From an uncultured Clostridia bacterium (GTDB taxonomy: Bacteria; Bacillota; Clostridia; Oscillospirales; Oscillospiraceae), in assembly GCA_946550725.1 (NCBI GenBank), contig CAMNQX010000006.1:1-64000 (forward strand): 64,000 bases of DNA, in the 5' to 3' direction. Below, piece after piece: positions 37,905 through 46,679 of the stretch. The notes beneath the pieces were generated by a model. It did not search any database. It had not been told where the DNA came from and saw only the letters and a program-made list of their open reading frames with translations. The translations under genes and the position numbers were made by a program. Within the stretch, counting starts at the first letter, position 1. Each line of letters starts with the position of its first letter.

Positions 37905-39128
37905 ATGGGACTTATCGTACAGAAATTTGGCGGCAGCTCCGTGGCGGACGCGGATAAGATCCGCAACGTGGCCCGCATCATCACGGAGACCTACCGCCGT
38001 GGGCATAAGGTGGTGGTGGTCCTGTCCGCCCAGGGAGACACCACCGATGACCTGATCGCCAAGGCCAACGAGATCAACCCCAGAGCGTCCAAGCGGGAGA
38101 TGGACATGCTCCTGTCCACGGGGGAGCAGATTTCCTGCGCCCTTTGCGCCATGGCCATCGAGCGGCTGGGCTGCCCGGTGGTGTCGCTCACCGGCTGGCA
38201 GGCGGGCATGAAGACCAACTCGGTCTACGGCAACGCCGCCATCAAGCGTATCGACGCGGAACGGGTGCTGGCGGAGCTGGACAAGAACGCCATCGTCATT
38301 GTCACTGGCTTCCAGGGGATCAACAAGTATGACGACGTCACCACACTGGGCCGGGGCGGCTCGGACACGTCGGCGGTGGCGCTGGCGGCGGTGCTGAAGG
38401 CAGACCTCTGCCAGATCTACACCGATGTGGACGGCGTGTATACCGCCGATCCCCGCCTGGTGAAGGACGCGCGCAAGCTGGACGAGATCACCTTCGACGA
38501 GATGCTGGAGCTGGCGACGCTGGGCGCCCAGGTGCTCCACAACCGTTCGGTGGAAATGGCAAAGCGATACAATGTAAAATTGGAGGTTCTCTCCAGCTTC
38601 TCCGGTCAGCCGGGGACAAAAGTGAAGGAGGTTGCGAAGGGTATGGAAAAGACGCATGTGAGCGGAGTGGCGAAGGATAAGAACGTGGCGCGGCTGGCCC
38701 TGGTGGGCCTGGAGGACGAACCGGGCATCGCGTTCAAGATCTTCTCGCTTTTGGCGAAAAACAACATCAATGTGGATATCATCCTCCAGTCCATCGGCCG
38801 CGAGGACAGCAAGGACATCAGCTTCACCGTGGCCAAGGACGACATGGAGGCGGCGCGGACCTTGCTGGAGGAGAACCGCGAGGCCATCCACTTCGACCGT
38901 ATCGACGTGAGCGACAACATCGCCAAGGTGTCCATCGTGGGCGCGGGCATGGTACATAACCCCGGCGTGGCGGCCACCATGTTTGAGGCGCTGTTCAACG
39001 CGGGCATCAACATCCATATGATCTCCACCAGCGAAATCAAGGTGTCCGTTCTGGTGGACGCCGCCGACGCCGATAAGGCGGTTCAGGTGGTCCACAGCAA
39101 GTTCTACGGGGAGATCTCCGGGCAGTAA
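37905..39128 (+). CDS. lysC: Aspartate kinase
   Basis: 407 residues. It phosphorylates aspartate at the head of the Lys/Thr/Met pathway. Motifs: VQKFGGSSVADADKIRNVA, MLLSTGEQIS, LGRGGSDTSAVALAA (in the kinase domain) and VDGVYTADPRLVKDARKLDEI; two C-terminal ACT domains (about 265-340 and 345-405) bind the inhibitor. The start is preceded by GGGGAGG at a rather long distance. Hom upstream is separated by 76 bases with a short hairpin (GGTCCC/GGGACC), so partial co-transcription is likely. Confidence 0.96.
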   Translation: MGLIVQKFGGSSVADADKIRNVARIITETYRRGHKVVVVLSAQGDTTDDLIAKANEINPRASKREMDMLLSTGEQISCALCAMAIERLGCPVVSLTGWQAGMKTNSVYGNAAIKRIDAERVLAELDKNAIVIVTGFQGINKYDDVTTLGRGGSDTSAVALAAVLKADLCQIYTDVDGVYTADPRLVKDARKLDEITFDEMLELATLGAQVLHNRSVEMAKRYNVKLEVLSSFSGQPGTKVKEVAKGMEKTHVSGVAKDKNVARLALVGLEDEPGIAFKIFSLLAKNNINVDIILQSIGREDSKDISFTVAKDDMEAARTLLEENREAIHFDRIDVSDNIAKVSIVGAGMVHNPGVAATMFEALFNAGINIHMISTSEIKVSVLVDAADADKAVQVVHSKFYGEISGQ

Positions 39129-39161
39129 GACAAAAACCTGCCCGCATTTTGGAAAAGATGC

Positions 39162-39190
39162 TTGACAAGGAAGCGGGGGAGTGGTACACT
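39162..39190 (+). promoter_or_regulatory. Promoter of the rpmG-secE-nusG operon
   Basis: TTGACA (39162-39167), 17-base spacer, TACACT (39185-39190). Confidence 0.85.
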
Positions 39191-39196
39191 ATCACT

Positions 39197-39390
39197 TACC
39201 TATGGAAAGGGCTTCTTTTTTGCGGGCATTTTTACGGTGTATGTCGGCAAACCCCTTTCGCGAAAGCATAGGGAGGCAAACACGCCGAACCGTCACCGTA
39301 ACGCAGTTGATTTGGGGAGCAGTATCCCCTTGCGTTGCCAGGTTCGGCTTATCGCCGGACCTGGCAATTTTTGCGTCCGGCGGAATCAGA
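39197..39390 (+). promoter_or_regulatory. Structured leader of rpmG with competing hairpins
   Basis: About 190 nt of leader. First hairpin: CCTATG and GAAAGGG (39199-39211) pair with CCCTTTC (39253-39259) and CATAGG (39267-39272). Then GCCGAACC (39284-39291) can pair with GGTTCGGC (39341-39348), with AACGCA/TGCGTT (39300, 39331) and GGGG/CCCC (39314, 39326) nested inside. The same GGTTCGGC is the left arm of a terminator (39335-39372). A second copy of GCCGAACC covers the base pairs between the RBS and start (39400-39407). This has the form of a transcription attenuator; the ligand is unknown. Confidence 0.65.
39335..39372 (+). terminator. Attenuator terminator in the rpmG leader
   Basis: A 14-bp stem with one G-U pair (TTGCCAGGTTCGGC with GCCGGACCTGGCAA), a 5-base loop and TTTTT, placed 36 bases before the rpmG start and downstream of the promoter. 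Confidence 0.85.
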
Positions 39391-39407
39391 AAAGGAGGTG
39401 CCGAACC

Positions 39408-39572
39408 GTGGCAAAAGCAGGGAACCGGGTCAAGATCGTATTACGCTGTGCGGAATGCAAGCAGCGCAATTACCAGACCAACAAGAACAAGAAGAACACA
39501 CCGGATCGTCTGGAATTGAAGAAGTACTGCCCCTTCTGCAGAAAGCACACCGTTCATAACGAAACCAAGTGA
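39408..39572 (+). CDS. rpmG: 50S ribosomal protein L33
   Basis: 54 residues, GTG start eight bases after AAAGGAGG. Two CxxC pairs (C14/C17 and C41/C44) make this the zinc-binding form. Core: [23 protein letters not shown], split here by family spacing, and [16 protein letters not shown]. It heads the rpmG-secE-nusG-rplK-rplA operon, and the longer upstream frame to 39162 is the leader, not coding. Confidence 0.97.
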   Translation: MAKAGNRVKIVLRCAECKQRNYQTNKNKKNTPDRLELKKYCPFCRKHTVHNETK

Positions 39573-39614
39573 CTTGCCCTCCAAGGCGCACTAAGAAAGA
39601 AGGGTATGTGAAAA

Positions 39615-39893
39615 ATGTCTGAGCAAGAGAAGCAGCTGGAAACCACCAAGGAAACCAAGGATAAGCCTGCAAAGAAAAAGGATAAGCCCGGCTTCTTCGC
39701 CCGCGTTGCCCGCTGGTTCCGGGAAATGAAGAGCGAGCTGAAGAAGGTCCAGTGGCCCACCTGGAAGCAGACGTGGAACAACACCTTGACGGTGATCGTC
39801 TGCGTCATCCTCATCGGCCTGTTCATCTGGGTGTTCGACTGGGTGGCTCACAATGTCGTCATGGCGCTGCTGAACCTGGCCGGAAAGGGCTAA
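39615..39893 (+). CDS. secE: Preprotein translocase subunit SecE
   Basis: 92 residues. A Lys/Glu-rich N-terminus (1-35) precedes the conserved amphipathic segment RWFREMKSELKKVQWPTWKQT, given in two blocks, and one membrane helix (about 60-85). SecE clamps the SecY channel. It sits between rpmG and nusG, its universal place in Firmicutes; no tRNA-Trp gene is found between. Confidence 0.96.
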   Translation: MSEQEKQLETTKETKDKPAKKKDKPGFFARVARWFREMKSELKKVQWPTWKQTWNNTLTVIVCVILIGLFIWVFDWVAHNVVMALLNLAGKG

Positions 39894-39896
39894 GTC

Positions 39897-40421
39897 ATGG
39901 CAGACGGCGCGAAGTGGTATGTGGCCCACACCTATTCCGGTTATGAGAATACGGTAGCCGCCACCATTGAAAAAGCGGTGGAAAACCGCAATATGCACGA
40001 TCTGATCCAGGAGGTCAACATCCCCATGGAGACCGTGACCGAGATCACCGACAACGGCCCGAAGACCTTTGAGCGCAAGGTGTTTCCCGGTTACGTCCTG
40101 GTCAAGATGATCATGACCGACGAGGCCTGGCACCTGGTGCGCAACATCCGGGGCGTCACCGGCTTTGTGGGCGAGGGCAGCAACAAGCCCATCCCCCTCA
40201 CCGAGGAGGAGATCGCGCAGCTGGGCGTGGAGAAGAAGGAGATCGAGGTCTCTTACGCCCTGGGCGACAATGTGAAGATCACCGACGGCGCGCTGGAGTC
40301 CTTCCTTGGCACCGTGGAGGAGATCGACCTGGAGCGCGGCAAGGTCAGCGTGAAGGTCTCCATGTTCGGACGTGATACGCCGGTGGAGCTGGAGTTGGAC
40401 CAGATCGAGCGCATCGACTAA
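39897..40421 (+). CDS. nusG: Transcription termination/antitermination protein NusG
   Basis: 174 residues. NGN domain (WYVAHTYSGYENTVAATIEKA at the start, FPGYVLVKMIM and VRNIRGVTGFVG) and C-terminal KOW domain (about 120-172, VKITDGALESFLGTVEEID). NusG binds RNA polymerase and couples to ribosomes or Rho. It starts three bases after secE. Confidence 0.97.
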   Translation: MADGAKWYVAHTYSGYENTVAATIEKAVENRNMHDLIQEVNIPMETVTEITDNGPKTFERKVFPGYVLVKMIMTDEAWHLVRNIRGVTGFVGEGSNKPIPLTEEEIAQLGVEKKEIEVSYALGDNVKITDGALESFLGTVEEIDLERGKVSVKVSMFGRDTPVELELDQIERID

Positions 40422-40512
40422 AATGCCCGTTTGGGCAGTCCAGAGAAGCTGGAACAGTGGGAGGGGCATTTCACGCCCCGTCCAACCACATTATTCGTAG
40501 GAGGTGCTTTTT

Positions 40513-40938
<426 letters not shown>

Positions 40939-40952
40939 AGGAGGGGTTACAC

Positions 40953-41645
40953 ATGAGCAGAGGTAAGAAGTATGTAGACAGCGCCAAGCTCATCGACCGC
41001 GCCGTGCAGTACGACGTGGCCGAGGCCATGGAGCTGGTGGTCAAGACCGCTTCCGCCAAGTTCGACGAGACTGTGGAGCTCCATGTGAAGCTGGGCGTTG
41101 ACTCCCGCCACGCCGACCAGCAGGTCCGCGGCGCCATCGTTCTCCCCCACGGCACCGGCAAGACCCAGCGCGTGCTGGTCTTCGCCAAGGGCGACAAGGC
41201 CGAGGAGGCCAAGGCCGCCGGCGCCGACTATGTGGGCGAGATGGACATGGTGGAGAAGATCCAGAAGGAAAACTGGTTCGACTATGACGTAGTGGTCGCC
41301 ACCCCCGACATGATGGGTGTGGTGGGCCGTCTGGGTAAGGTGCTCGGCCCCAAGGGCCTGATGCCCTCCCCCAAGGCCGGCACCGTGTCCCCTAACGTGG
41401 GCCAGGCCGTCCAGGAGATCAAAGCCGGTAAGGTGGAGTACCGTCTGGACAAGACCAACATCATCCACTGCCCCATCGGCAAGGTGTCCTTCGGCGCGCA
41501 GAAGCTGACCGACAACTTCAACGCCATCATGGGTGCCATCATCAAGGCCAAGCCCGCCGCCGCCAAGGGCCAGTATGTGCGCTCCTGCGTGTGCGCCGCC
41601 ACCATGGGCCCCGGCGTGAAGCTGAACGCCGCAAAGCTCGTATAA
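40953..41645 (+). CDS. rplA: 50S ribosomal protein L1
   Basis: 230 residues, complete. Conserved blocks: [47 protein letters not shown]-type sequence ([19 protein letters not shown], in pieces) and the closing [11 protein letters not shown]. It follows rplK by 14 bases and is closed by a strong terminator, so the first operon ends here instead of running into rplJ. Confidence 0.97.
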   Translation: MSRGKKYVDSAKLIDRAVQYDVAEAMELVVKTASAKFDETVELHVKLGVDSRHADQQVRGAIVLPHGTGKTQRVLVFAKGDKAEEAKAAGADYVGEMDMVEKIQKENWFDYDVVVATPDMMGVVGRLGKVLGPKGLMPSPKAGTVSPNVGQAVQEIKAGKVEYRLDKTNIIHCPIGKVSFGAQKLTDNFNAIMGAIIKAKPAAAKGQYVRSCVCAATMGPGVKLNAAKLV

Positions 41646-41663
41646 TAGAGCAAGAACGTATTC

Positions 41664-41697
41664 AAAACAGGGACAGCCGTCGGCTGTCCCTGTTTTA
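41664..41697 (+). terminator. Intrinsic terminator after rplA
   Basis: Perfect stem AAAACAGGGACAGCCG with CGGCTGTCCCTGTTTT, ending in TTTTAT. Confidence 0.88.
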
Positions 41698-41699
41698 TA

Positions 41700-41728
41700 T
41701 TGCAAACAACTGGTAGAATGAATATAAT
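41700..41728 (+). promoter_or_regulatory. Promoter of the hypothetical gene
   Basis: TTGCAA (41700-41705), 17-base spacer, TATAAT (41723-41728), directly beyond the rplA terminator. Confidence 0.6.
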
Positions 41729-41762
41729 TGTCTTGCAGCGAAGCGGAAGGGAGAATTGGATA

Positions 41763-42140
41763 ATGATTCTGGGGCTTGAACAAATGCTTTCTCAAATCAG
41801 CACAGTGTCTTTTGGGCTGGAACGATACTACAATTTCTTGGAGCTGCTGGAGCAGCTCCAAGAAATTGGGGCGGAAGGGGTAACGGTTCATCATGACGCT
41901 ATTCTTACGCCTTATTATGTTGAATCTGGAAGCAGACTGGAGCTATATGCATTTGAACTGCATATAGAGGCTTCGACTTTGACGGGGGATGCTCTGATGC
42001 AGTACTGTGCACGGCATTTTCTTTCGGAGGAGGTACGGGCTGATGTTACCGCGGCCCTTCACAGAGACGGCAGAGCAGCCTTTGATCCAGAAAAACTGTA
42101 CTTTTCCTATTTTGACACTGTGGAAAATGAATTTAAATAA
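41763..42140 (+). CDS. Hypothetical protein between L1 and L10 genes
   Basis: 125 residues, not recognised. The ATG at 41763 follows GGGAG at a long distance; an ATG at 41718 lies on the -10 box and is rejected. The sequence is acidic, with Leu-rich helices at 10-35 and mixed alpha/beta after, and no signal peptide, membrane helix, Cys motif or nucleotide loop. Its base composition is visibly less GC-rich than the flanking ribosomal genes, suggesting a later arrival. It has its own promoter. Function unknown. Confidence 0.65.
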   Translation: MILGLEQMLSQISTVSFGLERYYNFLELLEQLQEIGAEGVTVHHDAILTPYYVESGSRLELYAFELHIEASTLTGDALMQYCARHFLSEEVRADVTAALHRDGRAAFDPEKLYFSYFDTVENEFK

Positions 42141-42152
42141 AGAGATAAAGGC

Positions 42153-42181
42153 TTGACAAACAAGGATGGAACTGCTATAAT
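42153..42181 (+). promoter_or_regulatory. Promoter of rplJ-rplL
   Basis: TTGACA (42153-42158), 17-base spacer, TATAAT (42176-42181). Confidence 0.85.
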
Positions 42182-42186
42182 CTCTC

Positions 42187-42312
42187 TCGTGTTCTGAGAC
42201 AGCAGGTGCGAAAGCGTAAGTCCTGCCGAGAATGCAGCAATAGAATGACCGCTTTTCTGTGCTGTTTTCGTGTGCTGGAACACGAAAGCGGCATTTTTAT
42301 TTGACGGAGGTG
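42187..42312 (+). promoter_or_regulatory. Ribosomal protein L10 leader
   Basis: The region between promoter and rplJ contains AGCAGGTGCGAAAGCGTAAGTCCTGC-like sequence (paired arms GCAGG and CCTGC) of the L10 leader family and ends with a terminator-like hairpin (TTTCGTG with CACGAAA, extended by CCGC/GCGG, then ATTTTTATTT, 42248-42301). L10-L12 complexes bind this kind of leader to shut off their own synthesis. Confidence 0.75.
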
Positions 42313-42320
42313 AATCAAGT

Positions 42321-42950
42321 ATGCCCAACGCGAAGGTTTTAAGCGAGAAGAAGGCTGTGGTCGCCGCCCTGGAGGAGAAGCTGAAGAGCGCCGCTTCCGG
42401 CGTGCTGGTGGACTACAAGGGCATCACCGTGGCTGAGGACACCGAGCTTCGCGAGGAACTGCGCAAGAACGGCGTGGACTACGGCGTTGTGAAGAACACC
42501 CTGGTCCGTTTTGCCCTGGACGACGCGGGTCTCAACGAGCTGGACGAGGTTCTCCACGGGACCACCGCTCTGGCGGTGAGCACCGAGGACCCCATCGCCC
42601 CCATGCGTGTCATCAACAAGTTCTCCAAGAAGTTCAACGGCGAGAAGTTCATCATCAAGGCCGGGTTCATGGACGGCAAGGTGCTGCCCATCAACGACAT
42701 CATGGCTCTGGCTGAGCTGCCCTCCAAGGAGGTGCTGCTGGCCCAGATGATGGGTACCATGCTGGCTCCCATCACCAAGCTGGCCATCGTCATCAAGGCC
42801 ATCGCCGAGAACGGTGGCGTGTCTGCCGCCACCCCCGCCGCTGAGGCCGCTCCCGCTGTGGAGGCCGCCCCTGCGGCCGAAGCTCCCGCCGCTGAGGAGG
42901 CCCCTGCGGAGGCTCCTGCAGCTGCCGAGGAAGCTCCCGCTGCGGAGTAA
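42321..42950 (+). CDS. rplJ: 50S ribosomal protein L10 with long Ala/Glu tail
   Basis: 209 residues from ATG 42321, nine bases after GGAGG. The first 170 residues are ordinary L10, the base of the L7/L12 stalk (SGVLVDYKGITVAEDTELR, YGVVKNTLVRFAL). The C-terminal 40 are Ala, Glu and Pro only (repeats of the form AAPAAEA), which most L10 proteins lack. The L7/L12-binding helix sits just before, so the tail may be a flexible acidic extension of the stalk. Confidence 0.96.
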   Translation: MPNAKVLSEKKAVVAALEEKLKSAASGVLVDYKGITVAEDTELREELRKNGVDYGVVKNTLVRFALDDAGLNELDEVLHGTTALAVSTEDPIAPMRVINKFSKKFNGEKFIIKAGFMDGKVLPINDIMALAELPSKEVLLAQMMGTMLAPITKLAIVIKAIAENGGVSAATPAAEAAPAVEAAPAAEAPAAEEAPAEAPAAAEEAPAAE

Positions 42951-42990
42951 TTCAAACAAACAAAACAATTCATTTAGGAGGTAAGTTAAA

Positions 42991-43371
42991 ATGGCTAGCG
43001 AGAAGATCACCGCTCTGGTGGAAGAGGTCAAGGGCTTGACCGTTCTGGAACTGAACGACTTTGTGAAGGCTCTCGAGGAAGAGTTCGGCGTGTCCGCCGC
43101 CGCTATGGCCGCTCCCGCCGCCGGCGGTGCTGCTGCCGGTGGCGCTGCTGCCGAGGAGAAGACCGAGTTCGACGTGGTCCTGGCTGAGATCGGCGCCGAG
43201 AAGATCAAGGTCATCAAGGCTGTCCGCGAGATCACCGGCCTGGGCCTGGCTGAGGCAAAGGCTCTGGTCGAGGCCGCTCCCAAGGCTGTCAAGGAGGCCG
43301 TGGGCAAGGACGACGCCGAGGAGATGAAGAAGAAGCTGGAAGAGGCCGGCGCCAAGGTCGAGCTGAAGTAA
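42991..43371 (+). CDS. rplL: 50S ribosomal protein L7/L12
   Basis: 126 residues. N-terminal dimer helices ([19 protein letters not shown]), an Ala/Gly-rich hinge (about 33-52), and the C-terminal domain with [21 protein letters not shown], in two blocks. It recruits translation GTPases to the ribosome. It follows AGGAGG. The usual next genes rpoB and rpoC are absent; a terminator follows. Confidence 0.97.
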   Translation: MASEKITALVEEVKGLTVLELNDFVKALEEEFGVSAAAMAAPAAGGAAAGGAAAEEKTEFDVVLAEIGAEKIKVIKAVREITGLGLAEAKALVEAAPKAVKEAVGKDDAEEMKKKLEEAGAKVELK

Positions 43372-43429
43372 GCCACGGCGTTGTGTGTCCAACGGGAGCG
43401 TGACAACACGCTTCTACTCATTTGCAACA

Positions 43430-43461
43430 AACAGGTCACCCTGAGGGGTGGCCTGTTTTTA
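43430..43461 (+). terminator. Intrinsic terminator after rplL
   Basis: Stem AACAGGTCACCC with GGGTGGCCTGTT (one mismatch) and a TTTTTATT tail. Confidence 0.85.
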
Positions 43462-43476
43462 TTCTTTCCGCCGTAC

Positions 43477-43505
43477 TTGACAGGTGGGGGGAAAATACCT
43501 ATAAT
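43477..43505 (+). promoter_or_regulatory. Promoter of greA-lysS
   Basis: TTGACA (43477-43482), 17-base spacer, TATAAT (43500-43505). Confidence 0.85.
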
Positions 43506-43569
43506 ATTATGAACGACTTGTCGGCCCGGGCGGGTCAATGATGTTAGTTTAGAAAGGTGTGTTTCGGCC

Positions 43570-44043
43570 ATGGCGAAGGAGTTCAAGCTGAGTGCGCAGC
43601 GTCTGGCGGCGTTGAAGGAGGAACTGAACTACCTCAAGACGGTCCGCGAAAAGGAGGTTGCCGATCAGATCAAGGAGGCACGTTCCTTCGGCGATCTGTC
43701 GGAGAACAGTGAGTACGACGAGGCGAAAAACGAGCAGGGCAAGCTCTATTCCCGCATCGCGGAGATCGAAAATATCCTGAGCAATTATGTGGTGATCGAG
43801 GACCACGAAAAAGACCCCGACGCAGTGCGTCTGGGCAGCCGCATCACGGTGCTGGACCTGGAGTTCAAGGAGGAGGAGACCTATCAGGTGGTCGGCTCCC
43901 AGGAGGCGGACCCCATGAACGGCAAAATTTCCGAGGAATCCCCCTTTGGCAAGGCCCTGATCGGCCATAAGGTGGGGGAGAAGGTGACGGTGGAGTCCCC
44001 CAGCGGCCCCGTTCGCTACGAGATCAAGAAGGTCACGCGGTAA
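43570..44043 (+). CDS. greA: Transcript cleavage factor GreA
   Basis: 157 residues. N-terminal coiled coil (about 8-75) with the acidic tip in [19 protein letters not shown], and a C-terminal FKBP-like domain ending in [20 protein letters not shown] (pieces). It rescues backtracked RNA polymerase by stimulating transcript cleavage. It lies 31 bases ahead of lysS, a common Firmicute pair. Confidence 0.96.
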   Translation: MAKEFKLSAQRLAALKEELNYLKTVREKEVADQIKEARSFGDLSENSEYDEAKNEQGKLYSRIAEIENILSNYVVIEDHEKDPDAVRLGSRITVLDLEFKEEETYQVVGSQEADPMNGKISEESPFGKALIGHKVGEKVTVESPSGPVRYEIKKVTR

Positions 44044-44074
44044 GGCGTTACCTGTTACAAAAGGAGCAGTGAAG

Positions 44075-45580
44075 ATGGCAGAGGAGAACAAGAAGCAGCC
44101 CCAGCAGCAAGAGGTGCCACTGTCTGAGCTTTTGCAGATCCGCCGGGATAAGCTCAAGGAGCTGCAGGACGCTGGACAGGACCCCTTCCAGCAGACGAAA
44201 TTTGACTGGAACGCCACCTCCCAACAGATCAAAGACAACTTTGACGCCATGGAGGGGAAACCCGTCAAGGTGGCGGGGCGGCTGATGTCCAAGCGCGGTA
44301 TGGGCAAGGTGTCCTTCTGCGACATGCAGGACAAGGACGGCCGCATCCAGCTCTACGCCCGTCAAGACGAGATGGACGAGGCCACCTACAAGCGGTTCAA
44401 AAAGTACGACATCGGCGACATCGTCGGGGTGGACGGCGAGGTGTTCCGTACTCAGCGGGGGGAGATGAGCGTCCGCGTCAAGGAGGTCGTCCTGCTGTCT
44501 AAGTCCCTGCTGCCCCTGCCGGAGAAATTCCACGGGCTTCAGGACAAGGAGCTGCGCTACCGCCAACGGTATGTGGATCTGATCGTCAACCCTGAGGTGA
44601 AGCGGAACTTTATGATCCGCTCCCAGTTCATCAAGCACGTTCGGGACTTCATGGATGGCCGGGGCTACATTGAGGTGGAGACCCCCGTACTGAACACCAT
44701 TCAGGGCGGCGCCACCGCCCGGCCCTTTGTCACCCATCACAACACGCTGGACATTGATATGTACCTGCGCATCGCCACCGAACTGCCCTTGAAGCGGCTC
44801 ATTGTGGGCGGCATGGACCGGGTCTACGAGATCGGCCGCATCTTCCGCAACGAGGGTATGGACCCCAAGCACAACCCGGAGTTCACCACCATTGAGCTTT
44901 ATCAGGCCTACGCCGATTTCAACGACATGATGGACCTGTTCGAGGACCTGCTCACCTCCGCCGCCCAGAAGATCCTGGGCACCTACGAGGTGGAGTGGCA
45001 GGGGGAGAAGATCGACCTGACCCCCGGCTGGCCCCGCATGCCCATGCATGAGGCGGTGAAGCAATACTGCGGCGTGGACTTTATGGCCATCACCTCTGAT
45101 GAGGAGGCCGTGGCCGCCGCCAAGGCCATCGGGGTGGAGATCCCCTCCACCAAAGAGCCTACCTGGGGCAACGCCCTCTATGAGTGCTTCGACCAGCGGG
45201 TGGAGGAGAAACTCATTCAGCCCACCTTCATCACCATGCACCCGGTGGACGTATCTCCCCTGGCCAAGCGGTCGCCCAAGGACCCCCGGCTCACCGAACG
45301 GTTCGAGTTGTTCATCTGTCACAGCGAGATGGGCAACGCCTTCTCCGAACTGAACGATCCCATCGACCAGCGCGTCCGCTTCCAGAAGGAAGTGGAGGCC
45401 CGGGCCAAGGGGGATGACGAGGCTGGGATGATGGACGAGGACTTCCTCACCGCTCTGGAGTACGGCATGCCCCCTACGGGTGGTTTGGGCATCGGCATCG
45501 ACCGCTGCGTCATGCTCCTCACCGGCGCGGACTCCATCCGCGATGTGCTGTTGTTCCCCACGATGAAGCCCCTGGACTGA
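44075..45580 (+). CDS. lysS: Lysyl-tRNA synthetase, class II
   Basis: 501 residues from ATG 44075, eight bases after AAAGGAG; a GTG two codons earlier is rejected. An OB-fold anticodon domain (about 55-160) is followed by the class II core: motif 1 near [16 protein letters not shown], motif 2 in [17 protein letters not shown], and motif 3 in [14 protein letters not shown]. It charges tRNA-Lys. No sign of truncation. Confidence 0.97.
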   Translation: MAEENKKQPQQQEVPLSELLQIRRDKLKELQDAGQDPFQQTKFDWNATSQQIKDNFDAMEGKPVKVAGRLMSKRGMGKVSFCDMQDKDGRIQLYARQDEMDEATYKRFKKYDIGDIVGVDGEVFRTQRGEMSVRVKEVVLLSKSLLPLPEKFHGLQDKELRYRQRYVDLIVNPEVKRNFMIRSQFIKHVRDFMDGRGYIEVETPVLNTIQGGATARPFVTHHNTLDIDMYLRIATELPLKRLIVGGMDRVYEIGRIFRNEGMDPKHNPEFTTIELYQAYADFNDMMDLFEDLLTSAAQKILGTYEVEWQGEKIDLTPGWPRMPMHEAVKQYCGVDFMAITSDEEAVAAAKAIGVEIPSTKEPTWGNALYECFDQRVEEKLIQPTFITMHPVDVSPLAKRSPKDPRLTERFELFICHSEMGNAFSELNDPIDQRVRFQKEVEARAKGDDEAGMMDEDFLTALEYGMPPTGGLGIGIDRCVMLLTGADSIRDVLLFPTMKPLD

Positions 45581-45591
45581 TGAAACGACCA

Positions 45592-45626
45592 TGACCCAAG
45601 ATATTTTTGATATCTTGGGTCATTTT
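45592..45626 (+). terminator. Intrinsic terminator after lysS
   Basis: Perfect 14-bp stem TGACCCAAGATATT / GATATCTTGGGTCA (loop of T) followed by TTTTATAA. Confidence 0.85.
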
Positions 45627-45634
45627 ATAACCTT

Positions 45635-45672
45635 TTTACAGCATTAAGGGAAGTTTACAGCATTAAGGGAAG
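45635..45672 (+). repeat. Tandem duplication of 19 bp
   Basis: TTTACAGCATTAAGGGAAG occurs twice back to back (45635-45653 and 45654-45672), immediately before the start of the nucleoside phosphorylase gene. The second copy supplies AAGGGAAGGAG, its ribosome binding site. Confidence 0.9.
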
Positions 45673-45683
45673 GAGAATGAACT

Positions 45684-46448
45684 GTGATCGAGAAGAACAA
45701 AATCCCACTTTTGGAGTTTGACACGGACCCCGGCGCGGTCATCATGCCGACCCATGAGAAGCTGGACCTAAAGTTGCCCGCAAAGGCAGTGTTTGCCTTT
45801 TTGGGGGAGCATATCGATGAATATGCGAAAGCCCACGGCGCGCTTCAGGTGGGGACATTTCAATCGGCGACAAAAAACTACCCGATCTATGTGGTCCGGC
45901 ATAAGGGGGAGGACGTGTGCCTTTGCCAGGCGCCTGTGGGCGCGGCTCCCGCGGCCCAGCTGATGGATTGGCTGATAGGGTACGGGGTGCGGGAGATCAT
46001 CACAGGCGGCTGCTGCGGAGCGCTCAGCAGTTTGGAAGAGAATGTGTTTTTGGTTCCTTACAAAGCGTTGCGGGATGAAGGGACCTCATATCACTATATG
46101 AAGCCTTCCCGCTTTGTGGAGATGGACCCTGAGGCGATGAAGGCTATTGAGAAAACGATGGCCGGGCACGGGGTGGAATACCGGGAAGTGATCACCTGGA
46201 CCACGGACGGCTTCTATCGGGAGACCAAGGAAAAGGTGGAACACCGGAAACAGGAGGGCTGCCAGGTGGTGGAAATGGAATGCGCCGCCCTGGCCGCATG
46301 CGCGTCGCTGCGAAACGCGCGGTGGGGATGCATCTTGTTTACCGCTGATACGTTGGCGGATGTGGAACATTATGACGAACGCGGCTGGGGCGGGGATTCC
46401 TTTGCCTACGCGCTTGCCCTGTGCCTCGATGCGGTCGTCGCCCTGTGA
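45684..46448 (+). CDS. Nucleoside phosphorylase (PNP/UDP family)
   Basis: 254 residues, GTG start after GGAAGGAG. The fold and motifs are those of the uridine/purine nucleoside phosphorylase superfamily: ITGGCCGALSSLEE in the phosphate-binding region, TTDGFYRE, VVEMECAALAACA (ribose and base site with the conserved Met-Glu) and ADTLADVEHYDERG. The conserved Asp-Glu near the C-terminus does not decide between purine and pyrimidine nucleosides. It is a single-gene unit between two terminators. Confidence 0.85.
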   Translation: MIEKNKIPLLEFDTDPGAVIMPTHEKLDLKLPAKAVFAFLGEHIDEYAKAHGALQVGTFQSATKNYPIYVVRHKGEDVCLCQAPVGAAPAAQLMDWLIGYGVREIITGGCCGALSSLEENVFLVPYKALRDEGTSYHYMKPSRFVEMDPEAMKAIEKTMAGHGVEYREVITWTTDGFYRETKEKVEHRKQEGCQVVEMECAALAACASLRNARWGCILFTADTLADVEHYDERGWGGDSFAYALALCLDAVVAL

Positions 46449-46470
46449 CCGTGCTCTGAATCATCCAGCC

Positions 46471-46500
46471 AAAAGCCTGCCGAATTTCGGCGGGCTTTTT
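46471..46500 (+). terminator. Intrinsic terminator after the nucleoside phosphorylase gene
   Basis: Stem AAAAGCCTGCCGAA with TTCGGCGGGCTTTT (one G-U) and TTTTT. Confidence 0.85.
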
Positions 46501-46679
46501 GCGTGTCCGGGGGCATTTGGGAAGGGGCTCAAAAGGCGAGCGCAACATTTACCAAAAAGAAACAAAAATATAACAAAAAGGGTAGTGCATTTTTGCCAAA
46601 GCTGTGGTAAAATCATCATAGCTATATGTGGAACTCTACCATAGGCAAGCGCGACAATGAAATATAGGAGGGAGAACCG

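Noticed and set aside
39162-39407. Longer coding frame in front of L33
   Set aside because: This region contains the promoter, a terminator and nested hairpins; L33 is complete from GTG 39408 with its own RBS.
40440-40512. Possible attenuator between nusG and rplK
   Set aside because: Only a short GGGGC/GCCCC hairpin with no T-run or alternative fold was found.
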